This document shows, in pieces, positions 36,474 through 47,336 of a stretch of 64,000 nt of DNA. Source of the stretch: Streptomyces endophytica (GTDB lineage: Bacteria > Actinomycetota > Actinomycetes > Streptomycetales > Streptomycetaceae); assembly GCF_026153355.1 (NCBI RefSeq), contig NZ_CP110636.1:2232001-2296000 (forward strand). Direction: 5' to 3'. Each line of letters starts with the position of its first letter. Position 1 is the stretch's first letter. A program made the position numbers and the translations under genes. The notes beneath the pieces were generated by a model, which saw nothing but the letters and a program-made list of their open reading frames with translations, ran no database searches and was not told the DNA's origin.

Positions 36474-38722
36474 TGACTCTGGACACTGTCAAGCACGCCA
36501 CCGAGACCCCCGAATCAGCCCAGCCCTGGGCAGAGTTGGGTCTGAAGGAGGACGAGTACGCGCGGATCCGCGAGATCCTGGGCCGCCGCCCCACCGGGGC
36601 GGAGCTGGCGATGTACTCGGTGATGTGGTCCGAGCACTGCTCGTACAAGTCCAGCAAGGTGCATCTGAAGCAGTTCGGGGAGAAGGCGCCCGAGAACGAT
36701 GCGCTGCTGGTCGGTATCGGGGAGAACGCCGGCGTGGTCGATGTGGGCCAGGGGTATGCGGTGACCTTCAAGGTCGAGTCGCACAACCACCCCTCCTACA
36801 TCGAGCCCTACCAGGGCGCGGCCACGGGTGTGGGCGGCATCGTCCGCGACATCCTGGCGATGGGGGCTCGTCCGGTGGCGGTGGTCGATCCGCTGCGGTT
36901 CGGTGCGGCCGATCACCCCGACACCAAGCGTGTGCTGCCCGGTGTGGTGGCCGGGATCGGTGGTTACGGCAACTGCCTGGGGCTGCCCAACATCGGTGGT
37001 GAGGTCGTCTTCGATGCCTGCTACCAGGGCAATCCGCTGGTCAATGCCGGTTGTATCGGTGTGATGAAGCACGAGGACATCCACCTGGCCAAGGCCTCCG
37101 GCGCGGGCAACAAGGTCATCCTCTACGGTGCCCGCACCGGCGGCGACGGCATCGGCGGCGTCTCCGTGCTCGCCTCGGAGACCTTCGATGACAGCAAGCC
37201 GACCAAGCGGCCCGCGGTGCAGGTCGGTGACCCGTTCCAGGAGAAGCTGCTCATCGAGTGCACCCTGGAGATCTTTAAGGAGAAGCTGGTCGCCGGCATC
37301 CAGGACCTGGGCGGCGCCGGACTGTCCTGCGCCACCAGCGAGCTGGCGTCGGCCGGCTCGGGCGGTATGCGGGTCGAGCTGGACTCCGTTCCGCTGCGCG
37401 ATGCGACGCTCTCTCCTGAGGAGATCCTCATGAGTGAGTCGCAGGAGCGGATGTGCGCGATCGTCGAGCCGCAGCACGTCGAGCGGTTCATGGAGATCTG
37501 CGAGAAGTGGGACGTGATCGCCACCGTCATCGGTGAGGTCACCGACGGCGAACGCCTGGAGATCTTCTGGCACGGCGAGCAGATCGTCGACGTCCCCCCG
37601 CGCACCGTCGCCCACGAAGGCCCGGTCTACCACCGGCCGTACGAGCGCCCGTCCTGGCAGGACGCGCTGCAGGCCGACGACGCGGGCAAACTCGCCCGGC
37701 CCACCACCTCGGCGGAGCTGAAGGACCAGGTCCTGCAGCTCGTGGCGTCCCCGAACCAGGCGTCCAAGGCGTGGATCACCGACCAGTACGACCGTTTCGT
37801 CCAGGGCAACACGGTCCTCGCGCAGCCGGAGGACGCGGGCATGGTGCGGATCGACGCCGACACCAACCTGGGTGTCGCGCTGGCCACGGACGGCAACGGC
37901 CGCTACGCGAAGCTGGACCCGTACGCGGGCGCGCAGCTCGCCCTCGCCGAGGCCTACCGCAATGTGGCGGCCGCCGGTGCCAAGCCGCTGGCCGTCTCGG
38001 ACTGCCTGAACTTCGGTTCGCCCGAGGACCCGGCCGTCATGTGGCAGTTCGCCGAGGCCACCCGTGGTCTGGCGGATGCCTGCCAGACCCTGGGCACCCC
38101 GGTGACCGGCGGCAATGTCTCCCTCTACAACCAGACCGGGGAGACGGCGATCCACCCGACGCCGGTCGTCGCCGTGCTGGGTGTGATCGACGACGTCACG
38201 CGCCGCACGCCGATCGGGTTCGCCGAGGAAGGGCAGCTGATCTACCTGCTCGGTGACACCCGTGAGGAGTTCGGTGGTTCGGCCTGGTCGCAGGTCATCC
38301 ACGAGCACCTCGGCGGTCTGCCCCCGCAGGTGGATCTGGAGCGGGAGCGGCTGTTGGCCGAGATCCTGATCTCCGCCTCCCGCGACGGCATGATCGACGC
38401 CGCCCACGACCTGTCCGACGGCGGACTGATCCAGGCGCTGACCGAGTCCTGCCTGCGCGGCGGGACCGGTGCCCGGCTCGTCGTGCCCGACGGGCTGGAC
38501 GCGTTCACCTTCCTGTTCAGCGAGTCGGCGGGCCGTGCGGTCGTCGCCGTGCCGCGGAGCGAGGAAGTCCGCTTCACCGACATGTGCACCGTCCGGGGCC
38601 TGCCGGCCACCCGCATCGGTGTCGTCGACGGCGAAGAGATCGACGTCCAGGGCGAGTTCAGCATCCCGCTCAGCGAACTGCGCACCGCCCATGAGGGCAC
38701 CATCCCGGGGCTGATTGCCTGA
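36473..38722 (+). CDS. purL: FGAM synthase subunit PurL
   Basis: PurL is the ATP-dependent synthetase subunit that converts FGAR to FGAM. The 749-residue length is the small PurL type that needs PurS and Pur[41 protein letters not shown], and the second-half ADCLNFG-like [11 protein letters not shown] with the DGGL segment ([10 protein letters not shown]) are present. A 16-bp terminator stem follows. Confidence 0.97.
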   Translation: MTLDTVKHATETPESAQPWAELGLKEDEYARIREILGRRPTGAELAMYSVMWSEHCSYKSSKVHLKQFGEKAPENDALLVGIGENAGVVDVGQGYAVTFKVESHNHPSYIEPYQGAATGVGGIVRDILAMGARPVAVVDPLRFGAADHPDTKRVLPGVVAGIGGYGNCLGLPNIGGEVVFDACYQGNPLVNAGCIGVMKHEDIHLAKASGAGNKVILYGARTGGDGIGGVSVLASETFDDSKPTKRPAVQVGDPFQEKLLIECTLEIFKEKLVAGIQDLGGAGLSCATSELASAGSGGMRVELDSVPLRDATLSPEEILMSESQERMCAIVEPQHVERFMEICEKWDVIATVIGEVTDGERLEIFWHGEQIVDVPPRTVAHEGPVYHRPYERPSWQDALQADDAGKLARPTTSAELKDQVLQLVASPNQASKAWITDQYDRFVQGNTVLAQPEDAGMVRIDADTNLGVALATDGNGRYAKLDPYAGAQLALAEAYRNVAAAGAKPLAVSDCLNFGSPEDPAVMWQFAEATRGLADACQTLGTPVTGGNVSLYNQTGETAIHPTPVVAVLGVIDDVTRRTPIGFAEEGQLIYLLGDTREEFGGSAWSQVIHEHLGGLPPQVDLERERLLAEILISASRDGMIDAAHDLSDGGLIQALTESCLRGGTGARLVVPDGLDAFTFLFSESAGRAVVAVPRSEEVRFTDMCTVRGLPATRIGVVDGEEIDVQGEFSIPLSELRTAHEGTIPGLIA

Positions 38723-38769
38723 CGCCCCGTCCCGGGCCCCGTTCGCCGGTGGCCCGGTTCCTTCCCGGC

Positions 38770-38806
38770 CGGAACGGCCCGCCAGTACGTCTGGCGGGCC
38801 GTTCCG
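38770..38806 (+). terminator. purSQL terminator
   Basis: A perfect 16-bp stem (38770-38785 with 38791-38806) closes a 5-nt loop. Confidence 0.8.
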
Positions 38807-38868
38807 CGTCTGTGCGGGCGTCGGCTCGGGGGCGATCCGCGCCGCGGGCGGTTGTCAGTGCTGCCGCT

Positions 38869-38874
38869 TACGCT
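38869..38874 (+). promoter_or_regulatory. -10 box of a probable leaderless transcript
   Basis: TACGCT ends 6 nt before ATG 38881. Confidence 0.45.
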
Positions 38875-38880
38875 GATCGC

Positions 38881-39678
38881 ATGTCTCCTGCCGCCCGGAA
38901 GTCGCGCTCCCGCCAGTACGACGAGAAGAAGACCCGCGCCGCCGTCCTCGCGCAGTTCGCGCACGTCCGCGCGGCCGTGGGTGAGCTGACGGCTGATCAG
39001 TTCGCCCGGCCGACCCGGCTGGGCGACTGGACGGTGCGGGAGCTCGTGGCGCATCTGGCGCTGGCGGTCGGCAGCGTGCCGCGTGCGCTCGCGCTGCCCG
39101 CTCCGCCGCAGGTGACGACCGCCCTGCTGGACTGGCCGTTCGCCACCGCGCCGCTCGCCCCCGGGATCGACGCGGACACCCGCGCGCTGGCGTCCGGCAC
39201 CGACGCCGTGGAGCTGCTGGCGCGCACCGCGGCGGAGTTCGAGCAGGCCCTGCCGCCGGAGGGTGCGGAGCGCCTGGTGGCCGCCCGGCCCGGCGCGATG
39301 CGGCTGGCCGACTACCTGGTCACCCGCTGCGTCGAGCTCGTCGTGCACACGGACGACCTGGCCGCGGCGACCGGCGCGGAGATCCCGTACGACCGCCAGG
39401 CACTGGCCACCACGACGCGGCTGCTGGCCGATGCGCTGGCCGTCAAGGCCCCCGGCGGGTCGGTCGAGGTCCGGGTCCCGCCGTTCGCCGTGGTGCAGTG
39501 CGTCGAGGGCCCCCGGCACACCCGCGGCACCCCGCCGAACGTCGTCGAGACCGACCCGCTGACCTGGATACGCCTGGCCACCGGCCGGACGACCTGGGAC
39601 GCGGAGCTGGCCGCCGCGGCGGTCAGCGCCAGCGGCGAGCGGGCCGGCCTCGGCGAGCACCTGCCGGTGATGGCCTGA
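38881..39678 (+). CDS. Maleylpyruvate isomerase / DinB-type mycothiol-dependent enzyme
   Basis: The 265-residue protein has a four-helix metal-binding N-terminal domain: FAHVRAAVGELTADQFARPT, then GDWTVRELVAHLALAVGSV with the first histidine, then VELVVHTDDLAAATG with the later histidine and acid. This is the pattern of actinobacterial mycothiol-dependent maleylpyruvate-isomerase relatives. The C-terminal part is a sterol-carrier-like domain with DPLTWIRLATGRTTWD. The reaction is unknown; thiol-dependent detoxification or isomerisation is a family-level guess. Confidence 0.8.
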   Translation: MSPAARKSRSRQYDEKKTRAAVLAQFAHVRAAVGELTADQFARPTRLGDWTVRELVAHLALAVGSVPRALALPAPPQVTTALLDWPFATAPLAPGIDADTRALASGTDAVELLARTAAEFEQALPPEGAERLVAARPGAMRLADYLVTRCVELVVHTDDLAAATGAEIPYDRQALATTTRLLADALAVKAPGGSVEVRVPPFAVVQCVEGPRHTRGTPPNVVETDPLTWIRLATGRTTWDAELAAAAVSASGERAGLGEHLPVMA

Positions 39679-39725
39679 CGGCCGCGGAGCTTCCGGAGCG
39701 GCCGGCGCAGGCACGAGGCGGCCGG

Positions 39726-41237
39726 TCAGCCCTTCGGATACGGCAGCAGCGTGGCGTCCACCGCCTCCCAGGCCGCCCGCAGCTCGCCCAGCAGCTGCCG
39801 TTCGTCCGGCGCCTTGTCGGCCTGCTCGCGGGGGTCGCCGACGATGTGGAAGAGCTGGTCCTTGCCGCTCTTCCCGCGGTAGTACTTCCAGTCACCGCGC
39901 CGCAGCGCCCGCTCGCCGCGCACCCGCCAGAACAGGTCGCGCTCGGCGATCCGCTCGCCGCGCAGCAGATAGCCGGCCAGGCTCGTACCGTCCAGCGGGT
40001 ACCCGCGGTCCGGCCGGGCGCCGGCGAGCTCCAGCAGCGTGGCCGTCCAGTCCGGGGTGAACACCGGCTCGTGGCTGACCTGGCCGGGGCGCAGCCGGGC
40101 CGGCCAGCGCACGATGGTCGGCACCCGGATGCCGCCCTCCTGGAGCGACGCCTTGTTCCCGGACAGCGGCCAGTTGTACGACCAGCGCTCGCCGCCGTTG
40201 TCGCTGGCGAAGAAGACCAGGGTGTCCTCCTCCTGGCCGGAGCGGCGGAGCGCGGCGAGCACCTCGCCGATCGAGCGGTCGAGGTCCTCGACCATCTCGC
40301 GGTACTTCTCCAGCGAGCCGCCGTCCTGGTGCCAGAGCGCGCCCGGCTCGCCCGCCTCGATCCGGCGGACGATCTTCGCGCTCTCCTCCTCGTCGCCGTC
40401 GGCGATCCACGGCCAGTGCGGGGTGGTGAAGTTGAGGTTCAGCAGCCAGGGCTTGTCATGGTCGCGCTCGACGTAGTCGACCGCCCGCTCGGTGATGATC
40501 CGGGTGTAGTAGCGCAGGTCCTTGTATGCGGCGTCGCCCTCGTAGAGGTCGTACTCCCCGGCCAGCCCCAGCTTCGAGTAGTACTCCAGCGCCCCGCCGA
40601 AGTTGCCGAAGAAGGTCTCCCAGCCCGACTGGGTGGGGCTGTGGTCCGGCAGGTAGCCGCAGTGCCACTTGCCGATCAGCGCCGTCGCGTAGCCGGCGGT
40701 GCGCAGCAGCGAGGCGAGGGTGGGGTGGTGCGGGTCCAGGCCCACGCTCTTGTCCGCGATCGGCTCGGCGAGCCCGCCCTTCGTACGGCCCGGATACCGG
40801 CCGGTGTAGAGGGAGAAGCGGGTGGGCGAGCAGGTGGCGGAGCCGGCGTAGGCGTGGGTGAAGCGGACGCCCTGGCGCGCCAGCCGGTCCAGGTGCGGCG
40901 TACGGATGTGGGGCGAGCCGTACGAGGAGAGGTCGGCCCAGCCCAGGTCGTCGCCCAGGATGAAGAGGATGTTGGGGCGCCGGGAATGCCGGCCGGGCGC
41001 GGCACGGAACGCCTCCTCGGCGAACGGGGCGGCCGCCGCGGCGGGGGTCGCGCCGGCCACCGGGGCGACGGCGCCCAGCCCGCCCACGGCGGCCGCGGCA
41101 CCGGCGCCGGCGAGCCCGCCGAAGGCGCGCCGCGAGAGGCCGGTCGGCGGGACGGGGGCGGACGGATCAGCGGAATCGGGGGAGTTGGGCGACATATCGG
41201 GCGCCGCGGAGGCGCGGGTGGGATCGACGGACGGCAT
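39726..41237 (-). CDS. Secreted (Tat) sulfatase
   Basis: The 503-residue protein starts at ATG 41237 with GGAGAG upstream. It has a twin-arginine signal (LSRRAFGGLAGAGAAAAVGG, about 33-52) and a mature domain starting RPNILFILGDDLGWADLSSYG with the metal-binding Asp pair. The formylglycine site is CSPTR in SATCSPTRFSLYTGRYPG, so it needs the formylglycine-generating enzyme. GKWHCGYLP and FASDNGGE supply the other metal and sulfate ligands. It probably removes sulfate from a secreted substrate. It is divergent from purF. Confidence 0.9.
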   Translation of the reverse strand: MPSVDPTRASAAPDMSPNSPDSADPSAPVPPTGLSRRAFGGLAGAGAAAAVGGLGAVAPVAGATPAAAAAPFAEEAFRAAPGRHSRRPNILFILGDDLGWADLSSYGSPHIRTPHLDRLARQGVRFTHAYAGSATCSPTRFSLYTGRYPGRTKGGLAEPIADKSVGLDPHHPTLASLLRTAGYATALIGKWHCGYLPDHSPTQSGWETFFGNFGGALEYYSKLGLAGEYDLYEGDAAYKDLRYYTRIITERAVDYVERDHDKPWLLNLNFTTPHWPWIADGDEEESAKIVRRIEAGEPGALWHQDGGSLEKYREMVEDLDRSIGEVLAALRRSGQEEDTLVFFASDNGGERWSYNWPLSGNKASLQEGGIRVPTIVRWPARLRPGQVSHEPVFTPDWTATLLELAGARPDRGYPLDGTSLAGYLLRGERIAERDLFWRVRGERALRRGDWKYYRGKSGKDQLFHIVGDPREQADKAPDERQLLGELRAAWEAVDATLLPYPKG

Positions 41238-41726
41238 GGGGTCGGCTCTCCAGAGTGGTCGTCTCGGGGCGGGGCGCGGCGCGCGGGCCCCCGGGGACGG
41301 CGGCGGGCGGAGAGGCGTCGCGTATCTCACACCGGAACGCCGGGGCGCCCGTACGGCAGGTGGTGCGTACGGGACTGAAGCGACATTCCGGTGGGTGGCA
41401 GGTAGGGCGACGGCGTGGCGAAAGGCCAGCTCAGTGGGGTGGCCCGGGAAATTCGCGGGGCCCGTCGTCACCCGCAGCTACGCTGCTGGTGCTCAGCGAC
41501 AGATCGCGCTCGCGACGCGACCGAGGTCGACGTGGCGGCGGCGCACCAGGCGCTGCGCGGAGCGGGGCGCCCGGCAACACACCAGGTGCGCCAAGGGCTG
41601 CGGGGTCTGCATGGGCAGAAATCCTGTCCGCGTGGCCGTGACCACGTCAAGCACGCTTCATGTCCCGTTCATGCACTCATCCAGATCCGCGGCCATCCCC
41701 GGTTCGGATGAATCCGCGACCTGCCC
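41238..41726. other. Gene-free stretch between the sulfatase gene and purF
   Basis: I find no frame with recognisable homology on either strand, only GC-biased open stretches. Promoters of both flanking genes should lie here. Confidence 0.45.
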
Positions 41727-41732
41727 TAGACT
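41727..41732 (+). promoter_or_regulatory. purF -10 box, leaderless type
   Basis: TAGACT ends 7 nt before GTG 41740, and no Shine-Dalgarno sequence is present. Confidence 0.5.
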
Positions 41733-41739
41733 CGGGGGC

Positions 41740-43299
41740 GTGCCACGTGGTGACGGACGACTCAACCACGACCTGCTCCCCGGTGAGAAGGGCCCCCAGG
41801 ACGCTTGCGGCGTCTTCGGTGTCTGGGCTCCGGGTGAAGAGGTCGCCAAACTCACCTATTTCGGGCTGTATGCGCTGCAGCACCGTGGACAGGAGTCCGC
41901 GGGCATCGCGGTGAGCAACGGCTCCCAGATCCTCGTCTTCAAGGACATGGGCCTGGTGTCCCAGGTCTTCGACGAGACTTCCCTCGGCTCCCTCCAGGGC
42001 CACATCGCCGTGGGCCATGCCCGCTACTCCACCACCGGTGCCTCGGTGTGGGAGAACGCCCAGCCGACGTTCCGCGCCACCGCGCACGGTTCCATCGCGC
42101 TCGGCCACAACGGCAACCTGGTCAACACCGCCGAGCTGGCCGAGATGGTCGCCGCGCTGCCCCGCGAGGGCGGCCGCGCGACCCAGGTCGCGGCGACCAA
42201 CGACACCGACCTGGTGACCGCGCTGCTCGCCGGCCAGGTCGACGAGGACGGCAAGCCGCTGACCGTCGAGGAGGCCGCGCCGCGCGTCCTGCCCAAGGTC
42301 ATGGGCGCCTTCTCGCTCTGCTTCATGGACGAGCACACGCTCTACGCCGCCCGCGACCCGCAGGGCATCCGCCCGCTGGTCCTCGGCCGGCTGGAGCGCG
42401 GCTGGGTGCTGGCCTCCGAGACCGCCGCCCTGGACATCGTCGGCGCCAGCTTCATCCGGGAGATCGAGCCCGGCGAGATGGTCGCCATCGACGAGGACGG
42501 CCTGCGCAGCAGCCGGTTCGCCGAGGCCCGCCCCAAGGGCTGTGTCTTCGAGTACGTCTACCTCGCCCGCCCGGACACCGACATCGCCGGCCGCAACGTC
42601 TACCTCTCCCGCGTGGAGATGGGCCGCAAGCTGGCCGCCGAGGCGCCCGCCGACGCGGACCTGGTGATAGCGACACCGGAGTCCGGCACCCCCGCCGCGG
42701 TCGGCTACGCCGAGGCCAGCGGCATCCCCTACGGCTCCGGCCTGGTCAAGAACTCCTACGTCGGCCGGACCTTCATCCAGCCCTCGCAGACCATCCGCCA
42801 GCTCGGCATCCGCCTCAAGCTCAACCCGCTCAAGGAAGTCATCCGCGGCAAGCGGCTGGTCGTCGTCGACGACTCGATCGTCCGCGGCAACACCCAGCGG
42901 GCGCTGGTGCGGATGCTGCGCGAGGCCGGTGCGGCCGAGGTCCACATCCGGATCTCCTCGCCGCCCATCAAGTGGCCGTGCTTCTTCGGCATCGACTTCG
43001 CCACCCGCGCGGAGCTGATCGCCAACGGGCTGAGCGTGGAGGAGATCGGCAAGTCGCTGGGCGCCGATTCGCTCGCGTACATCTCCATCGACGGCATGAT
43101 CGAGGCGACCACGATCGCCAAGCCGAACCTGTGCCGCGCCTGCTTCGACGGCGAGTACCCGATGGAGCTGCCCGACCCGGAGCTGCTGGGCAAGCACCTC
43201 CTGGAGTCGGAGACCGCGGCACCGACGAAGTCCGACGTGGACGGCGTCCAGACGCTCACCGCCGGGGTCGGCGGGGCCGACGCGCTGCGTCGCCCGTAG
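41740..43299 (+). CDS. purF: Amidophosphoribosyltransferase
   Basis: PurF commits PRPP to purine synthesis by making phosphoribosylamine from PRPP and glutamine. The 519-residue protein has a 22-residue propeptide before the nucleophile Cys23 (DACGVFGVWAPG), then GHARYSTTG and HNGNLVN of the Ntn glutaminase. The PRPP loop is VVVDDSIVRGNTQ. Cysteines in KGCVFEYVY, WPCFFGID and LCRACFDGEY match the iron-sulfur ligands of the B. subtilis-type enzyme. GTG 41740 is supported by the leaderless -10 box and the propeptide length. purM follows after 34 nt. Confidence 0.96.
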   Translation: MPRGDGRLNHDLLPGEKGPQDACGVFGVWAPGEEVAKLTYFGLYALQHRGQESAGIAVSNGSQILVFKDMGLVSQVFDETSLGSLQGHIAVGHARYSTTGASVWENAQPTFRATAHGSIALGHNGNLVNTAELAEMVAALPREGGRATQVAATNDTDLVTALLAGQVDEDGKPLTVEEAAPRVLPKVMGAFSLCFMDEHTLYAARDPQGIRPLVLGRLERGWVLASETAALDIVGASFIREIEPGEMVAIDEDGLRSSRFAEARPKGCVFEYVYLARPDTDIAGRNVYLSRVEMGRKLAAEAPADADLVIATPESGTPAAVGYAEASGIPYGSGLVKNSYVGRTFIQPSQTIRQLGIRLKLNPLKEVIRGKRLVVVDDSIVRGNTQRALVRMLREAGAAEVHIRISSPPIKWPCFFGIDFATRAELIANGLSVEEIGKSLGADSLAYISIDGMIEATTIAKPNLCRACFDGEYPMELPDPELLGKHLLESETAAPTKSDVDGVQTLTAGVGGADALRRP

Positions 43300-43333
43300 A
43301 GCTCGTACACACACGACACGAAAGTTCTCAGCC

Positions 43334-44404
43334 ATGTCCGCTGAACCTTCCGGCGCCAGCTACGCGAGCGCGGGCGTCGACATCGAAGCCGGCGACCGCG
43401 CCGTGGACCTGATGAAGGAGTGGGTGAAGAAGGCCACCCGCCCCGAGGTCGTCGGTGGGCTCGGGGGCTTCGCCGGCCTCTTCGACGCCTCCGTCCTCAA
43501 GCGCTACGAACGCCCGCTGCTGGCCTCGGCCACCGACGGCGTGGGCACCAAGGTCGACATCGCCCGCAAGATGGGCGTCTACGACACCATCGGCCACGAC
43601 CTCGTCGGCATGGTCGTCGACGACCTGGTCGTGTGCGGCGCCGAGCCGCTGTTCATGACCGACTACATCTGCGTCGGCAAGGTCTACCCGGAGCGGGTCG
43701 CGGCGATCGTCAAGGGCATCGCCGAGGGCTGCGTGCTGGCCGGCTGCGCGCTGGTCGGCGGCGAGACCGCCGAACACCCGGGCCTGCTGGGCGCGGACGA
43801 GTTCGACGTGGCCGGCGCCGGCACGGGCGTCGTCGAGGCGGACCGGCTGCTGGGCGCCGATCGCATCCGTACGGGCGACGCGGTGATCGCGATGGCCTCG
43901 TCCGGACTTCACTCGAACGGGTACTCCCTGGTCCGGCACGTCCTCTTCGACCGGGCCGGGATGGCCCTCGACCAGGAAGTCGCCGAGTTCGGCCGGACGC
44001 TGGGCGAGGAGCTCCTGGAGCCCACGAAGATCTACTCGCTGGACTGCCTGGCGCTGACCCGCACGACCGAGGTCCACGCCTTCTCGCACATCACCGGCGG
44101 CGGACTGGCCAACAACCTCGCCCGGGTCATCCCGGACGGACTGCACGCCACCGTCGACCGCGCGACCTGGACGCCGGGCCCGGTCTTCGACCTCGTCGGC
44201 ACGGCCGGCTCGGTCGAGCGCCTGGAGCTGGAGAAGACCCTGAACATGGGCGTCGGCATGATCGCCGTCGTCCCGCAGGAGTCGGTGGACGTGGCGCTGA
44301 CCACGCTCGCCGACCGCGGGGTGGACGCCTGGGTCAGCGGTGAGATCGTCGAGCGCGGCGACCACGCCGACGCGGTGACCCTGACCGGTGACTACGCCGC
44401 CTGA
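43334..44404 (+). CDS. purM: Phosphoribosylaminoimidazole synthetase (AIR synthetase)
   Basis: PurM closes the imidazole ring of FGAM to AIR with ATP (step five). The 356 residues include YASAGVDIEAGDRAVDLMK, LLASATDGVGTKVDIARKMG, GHDLVGMVVDDLVVCGAEPLF and HITGGGLANNLARVIP. ATG 43334 lies 34 nt after purF without a visible terminator, so the two likely form an operon. Confidence 0.97.
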   Translation: MSAEPSGASYASAGVDIEAGDRAVDLMKEWVKKATRPEVVGGLGGFAGLFDASVLKRYERPLLASATDGVGTKVDIARKMGVYDTIGHDLVGMVVDDLVVCGAEPLFMTDYICVGKVYPERVAAIVKGIAEGCVLAGCALVGGETAEHPGLLGADEFDVAGAGTGVVEADRLLGADRIRTGDAVIAMASSGLHSNGYSLVRHVLFDRAGMALDQEVAEFGRTLGEELLEPTKIYSLDCLALTRTTEVHAFSHITGGGLANNLARVIPDGLHATVDRATWTPGPVFDLVGTAGSVERLELEKTLNMGVGMIAVVPQESVDVALTTLADRGVDAWVSGEIVERGDHADAVTLTGDYAA

Positions 44405-44527
44405 GCGGACCGGCCGCCGCACCGGGACCCACCGGTGCGGCCGCCGCTGCGGCGCACCTCCGGTGGACCGGTACGGCCGGTTCCCGACGGGCCGGCGCCC
44501 GGACGCTCTCGTTCCGGGCAGCACAAA

Positions 44528-44557
44528 ACCCGGCCCGGGCAATGCCCAGGACCGGGT
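44528..44557 (-). terminator. Terminator between purM and the DUF3073 gene
   Basis: ACCCGG/CCGGGT arms with inner GGGC/GCCC pairing are followed on the minus strand by TTTTGTGC, so it best serves the DUF3073 gene. Confidence 0.65.
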
Positions 44558-44596
44558 CCGTGATGCTGCTAGCGGGTGCCGCGAGCGCGCAGAACG

Positions 44597-44848
44597 TCAA
44601 GCACGACGACGCTGCTGTGAGGAGTCGCCCTCATCCTCGTCATCGTCGTCGTTGTACAGCTCTGCGTACCGTGCGTACGGGTCGTCTTCGGCATCCTCGA
44701 ACGGCTCCGCGTTCGGAGGCTGCTGGCTCGACGGTGCCGTACTTGCACCCAGCTCGCTGGCCAGTGCTGAGAGATCCGTCCCACCGCTGTTGTACTTCAG
44801 CTGGCGGGCGACCTTTGTCTGCTTGGCCTTGGCCCGGCCGCGCCCCAT
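44597..44848 (-). CDS. DUF3073 family protein
   Basis: This small 83-residue protein begins MGRGRAKAKQTKVARQLKYN, followed by GGTDLSALASELG and an acidic run DDPYARYAELYNDDDDEDE. A basic head and acidic tail are the DUF3073 hallmark, conserved beside purM in actinobacteria. A role in RNA or ribosome binding is only suggested by charge. Confidence 0.9.
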   Translation of the reverse strand: MGRGRAKAKQTKVARQLKYNSGGTDLSALASELGASTAPSSQQPPNAEPFEDAEDDPYARYAELYNDDDDEDEGDSSQQRRRA

Positions 44849-45161
44849 GGGTCGACCCCCTCAGTGACGGGGCTCGATGGCCCCAGAGTCTTGACACGCG
44901 TTCATGGATCAGAGCGGGCTCTCGACAGAGAGACCGGCCCGTAGAGCTTTAACGGTACCTGCTTCCGCGGCCATACGGTACGTCGCCCGCATCACCCGCC
45001 GCTCGGCACGACCCGCAGGGTGCCCCGTCCCCGCTGGTCAACTGCGATTTTAACCTGTCCCGTACGGCGACCCGCCGACGGGTGGTGAGGGATGTCTCCC
45101 CGACCGGCCGTGGCGGGCCGCGCAAGGTGGTGTTTCCGGCCGCCCTGGCCGGAACCTTCGG
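44849..45161. other. Gap between the DUF3073 and vdh genes
   Basis: No gene is supported. A hairpin TTCCGGCC/GGCCGGAA at about 45134-45154 lies just past the vdh stop and may terminate it. The rest should carry the DUF3073 promoter (minus strand). Confidence 0.45.
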
Positions 45162-46265
45162 TCAGCTCCTCCGCGCCTCCGCCATCCGCTGCTCGGCCAG
45201 CCGGTCGGCGGCCGCCGCCGGCGGGATACCGTCCGCCTTCGCACGAGCGAATATCGCCAGCGTGGTGTCGAAGATCTTCGCCGCCTTGGTCTTGCAGCGG
45301 TCGAAGTCGAAGCCGTGCAGTTCGTCGGCCACCTGGATGACGCCGCCGGCGTTCACGACGTAGTCGGGGGCGTAGAGGATGCCGCGGTCGGAGAGGTCCT
45401 TCTCGACACCGGGGTGCGCGAGCTGGTTGTTGGCCGCGCCGCACACCACCTTCGCGGTGAGCACCGGCACCGAGTCGTCGCTGAGCGCCCCGCCCAGGGC
45501 GCACGGCGCGTACACGTCCAGGCCCTCGGTGCGGATCAGCGCCTCGGTGTCCGCGACCGCGGTGACCTGCGGGTGCTCGGCGCGGACCCGCGCCACCGCG
45601 TCGGCGCGGACGTCCGTGATCACGACCTCGGCACCGTCCTTGAGGAGGTGCTCGACGAGGAGGTGGCCGACCTTGCCCACGCCGGCGATGCCCACCTTGC
45701 GGCCGCGCAGCGTCGGATCGCCCCAGAGGGTTTGCGCCGAGGCGCGCATGCCCTGGAAGACGCCGTACGCGGTCAGGACGGAGGAGTCGCCGGCGCCGCC
45801 GTTGGCGGGGGAGCGGCCGGTGGTCCACTTGTTCGTGCGGGCGACCACGTCCATGTCGGCGACGTACGTGCCGACGTCGCAGGCGGTGACGTAGCGGCCC
45901 CCGAGCGAGGCCACGAACCGGCCGTAGGCGAGCAGGAGTTCCTCGGTCTTGATCAGATCGGGGTCGCCGATGATCACGGCCTTGCCGCCGCCGTGGTCCA
46001 GCCCGGCGAGGGCGTTCTTGTAGGACATGCCGCGCGACAGGTTCAGGGCGTCCAGCACGGCCTCCTCCTCGGAGGCGTAGGCGTGGAAGCGGGTGCCGCC
46101 GAGCGCGGGACCCAGCGCGGTGCTGTGGATGGCGATCACTGCCTTCAGGCCACTGGCCCGGTCCTGGCAGAGAACGACCTGCTCATGGCCCCCTTGTTCC
46201 GATCGGAACAGGGTGTGCAGAACGCCGCCGTCGGTGCCGGCGGGGGCCGGACGTACGTCAGTCAC
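45162..46265 (-). CDS. vdh: Valine (branched-chain amino acid) dehydrogenase
   Basis: This NAD-dependent enzyme deaminates valine and relatives to 2-oxo acids, feeding acyl-CoA precursors. The 367 residues include [30 protein letters not shown] sequence, PALGGTRF, the catalytic lysine in [19 protein letters not shown], the nucleotide loop GVGKVGHLL, and [13 protein letters not shown] 46265 is preferred because GGAG lies 8 nt upstream and known Vdh proteins start MTDV; ATG 46280 is the alternative. Its position next to bldC matches the Streptomyces order. Confidence 0.94.
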   Translation of the reverse strand: MTDVRPAPAGTDGGVLHTLFRSEQGGHEQVVLCQDRASGLKAVIAIHSTALGPALGGTRFHAYASEEEAVLDALNLSRGMSYKNALAGLDHGGGKAVIIGDPDLIKTEELLLAYGRFVASLGGRYVTACDVGTYVADMDVVARTNKWTTGRSPANGGAGDSSVLTAYGVFQGMRASAQTLWGDPTLRGRKVGIAGVGKVGHLLVEHLLKDGAEVVITDVRADAVARVRAEHPQVTAVADTEALIRTEGLDVYAPCALGGALSDDSVPVLTAKVVCGAANNQLAHPGVEKDLSDRGILYAPDYVVNAGGVIQVADELHGFDFDRCKTKAAKIFDTTLAIFARAKADGIPPAAAADRLAEQRMAEARRS

Positions 46266-46500
46266 GGTGGTGACTCCCATAAGTCGCGAAGGACGCCCTC
46301 CTACGGGTGGGGAGGGCCGGTTGGGAAGAGCGTAAGACCTGCGGCGGCGGTTGATCGGTCAGGTGCCGAGGATCACCCTCTCCCGGGGGACGGACGTGGG
46401 ACGATCTGGTCGTATCGCAGGCCGGTCGGAGGCCCTCGGGCGTGTCGGGCACGCCGTGCGGCGGGTCCTCGGGCGGTGGACTTCCTCGTAAGGAGCGGGT

Positions 46501-47336
46501 GTGGCCCTGGCGTCATCGGTGCAGGTCCCGTACATGGCATACCTGCGGGTCTACGAGCCGCTGGCAGCGTTCCCCGAGCCGGAGCGCTCCCACTGGGCGC
46601 GCTACGCCAAGCGGGAGGACACCCCCACCGCCCAGGACGAGCAGCGCCGGGCGCTGGCCGACCTGCTGCCGACCCCGCCGGTGCCGGTCCCGGTCCACGA
46701 GAGCGCGGACGCCTTCGTCGCGGTGGTGAACGAGGTCGTGTGCGTCTGCCCCTGGCGCACCCGGCTGCGCGGCTGGCAGGCCCTGGAGGGGCTGGAGGAG
46801 CTGCTGCCGGCGGCGGTGCTCGACGCGGCGCTGCCCCCGGTGGTGCGCCGGCAGGCTGCCACCGACTACGAGCGGTGGCGCGAACGCAACCCCGACGCCC
46901 GGCCGTGGATCCGCGGCGCGACCTGGCACGTCCCGGTCCGCTGGTTCGTCCTCTTCGACGACGCCGAGCGGGAGTACACGGAGGGTGACCAGGGGGCCGT
47001 GCTGCGTTACCGCACGCCGATGGTGCAGGCCAGGCGGCGGGTCGCGCGCGGATTGCGGACGCTGCGGAGCGCCCTGGAAGAGGGCCGCTGATCGACGGCC
47101 TGGTAGATGTGGGGCGCTGGCTCGAGGAATTCCACCCACGCTCGCTCGTGGAGCTGGACTACGGAGGGCTGGTGCACGCGGTGCCCGAGGGGCAGCTCGC
47201 CGAGGACCGTTCCGCCGCCGAGGTGGCGGAGGGACTGGCGGCGCTGCGCGAGGGGGACGGCGAGCGGGCCGGTGCCGCGTACGAGAAGCTCTCCCAGCGG
47301 TGGCGCGCGGTCCGCGAACGTCAGTTCTCGAGCTGA
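46501..47336 (+). pseudogene. Conserved hypothetical protein, frameshifted as given
   Basis: I recognise no named domain. From GTG 46501 (AAGGAG upstream) the first frame gives 196 residues with MAYLRVYEPLAAFPEPER and PWRTRLRGWQALEGLEELLP, then stops at 47089 after ALEEGR. The following bases, read one frame over, continue as LIDGLVDVGRWLEEFHPRSL and end FSS at 47336. Adding one C to the CC at 47085-47086 joins them (EEGPLIDG) into about 278 residues. I believe the joined form is the normal Streptomyces protein between vdh and bldC. Confidence 0.65.

Noticed and set aside
41238..41739. A small Cys-containing ORF in frame with purF upstream of its start
   Set aside because: It has no ribosome site or family match, and the leaderless -10 box and PurF propeptide length place the start at 41740.
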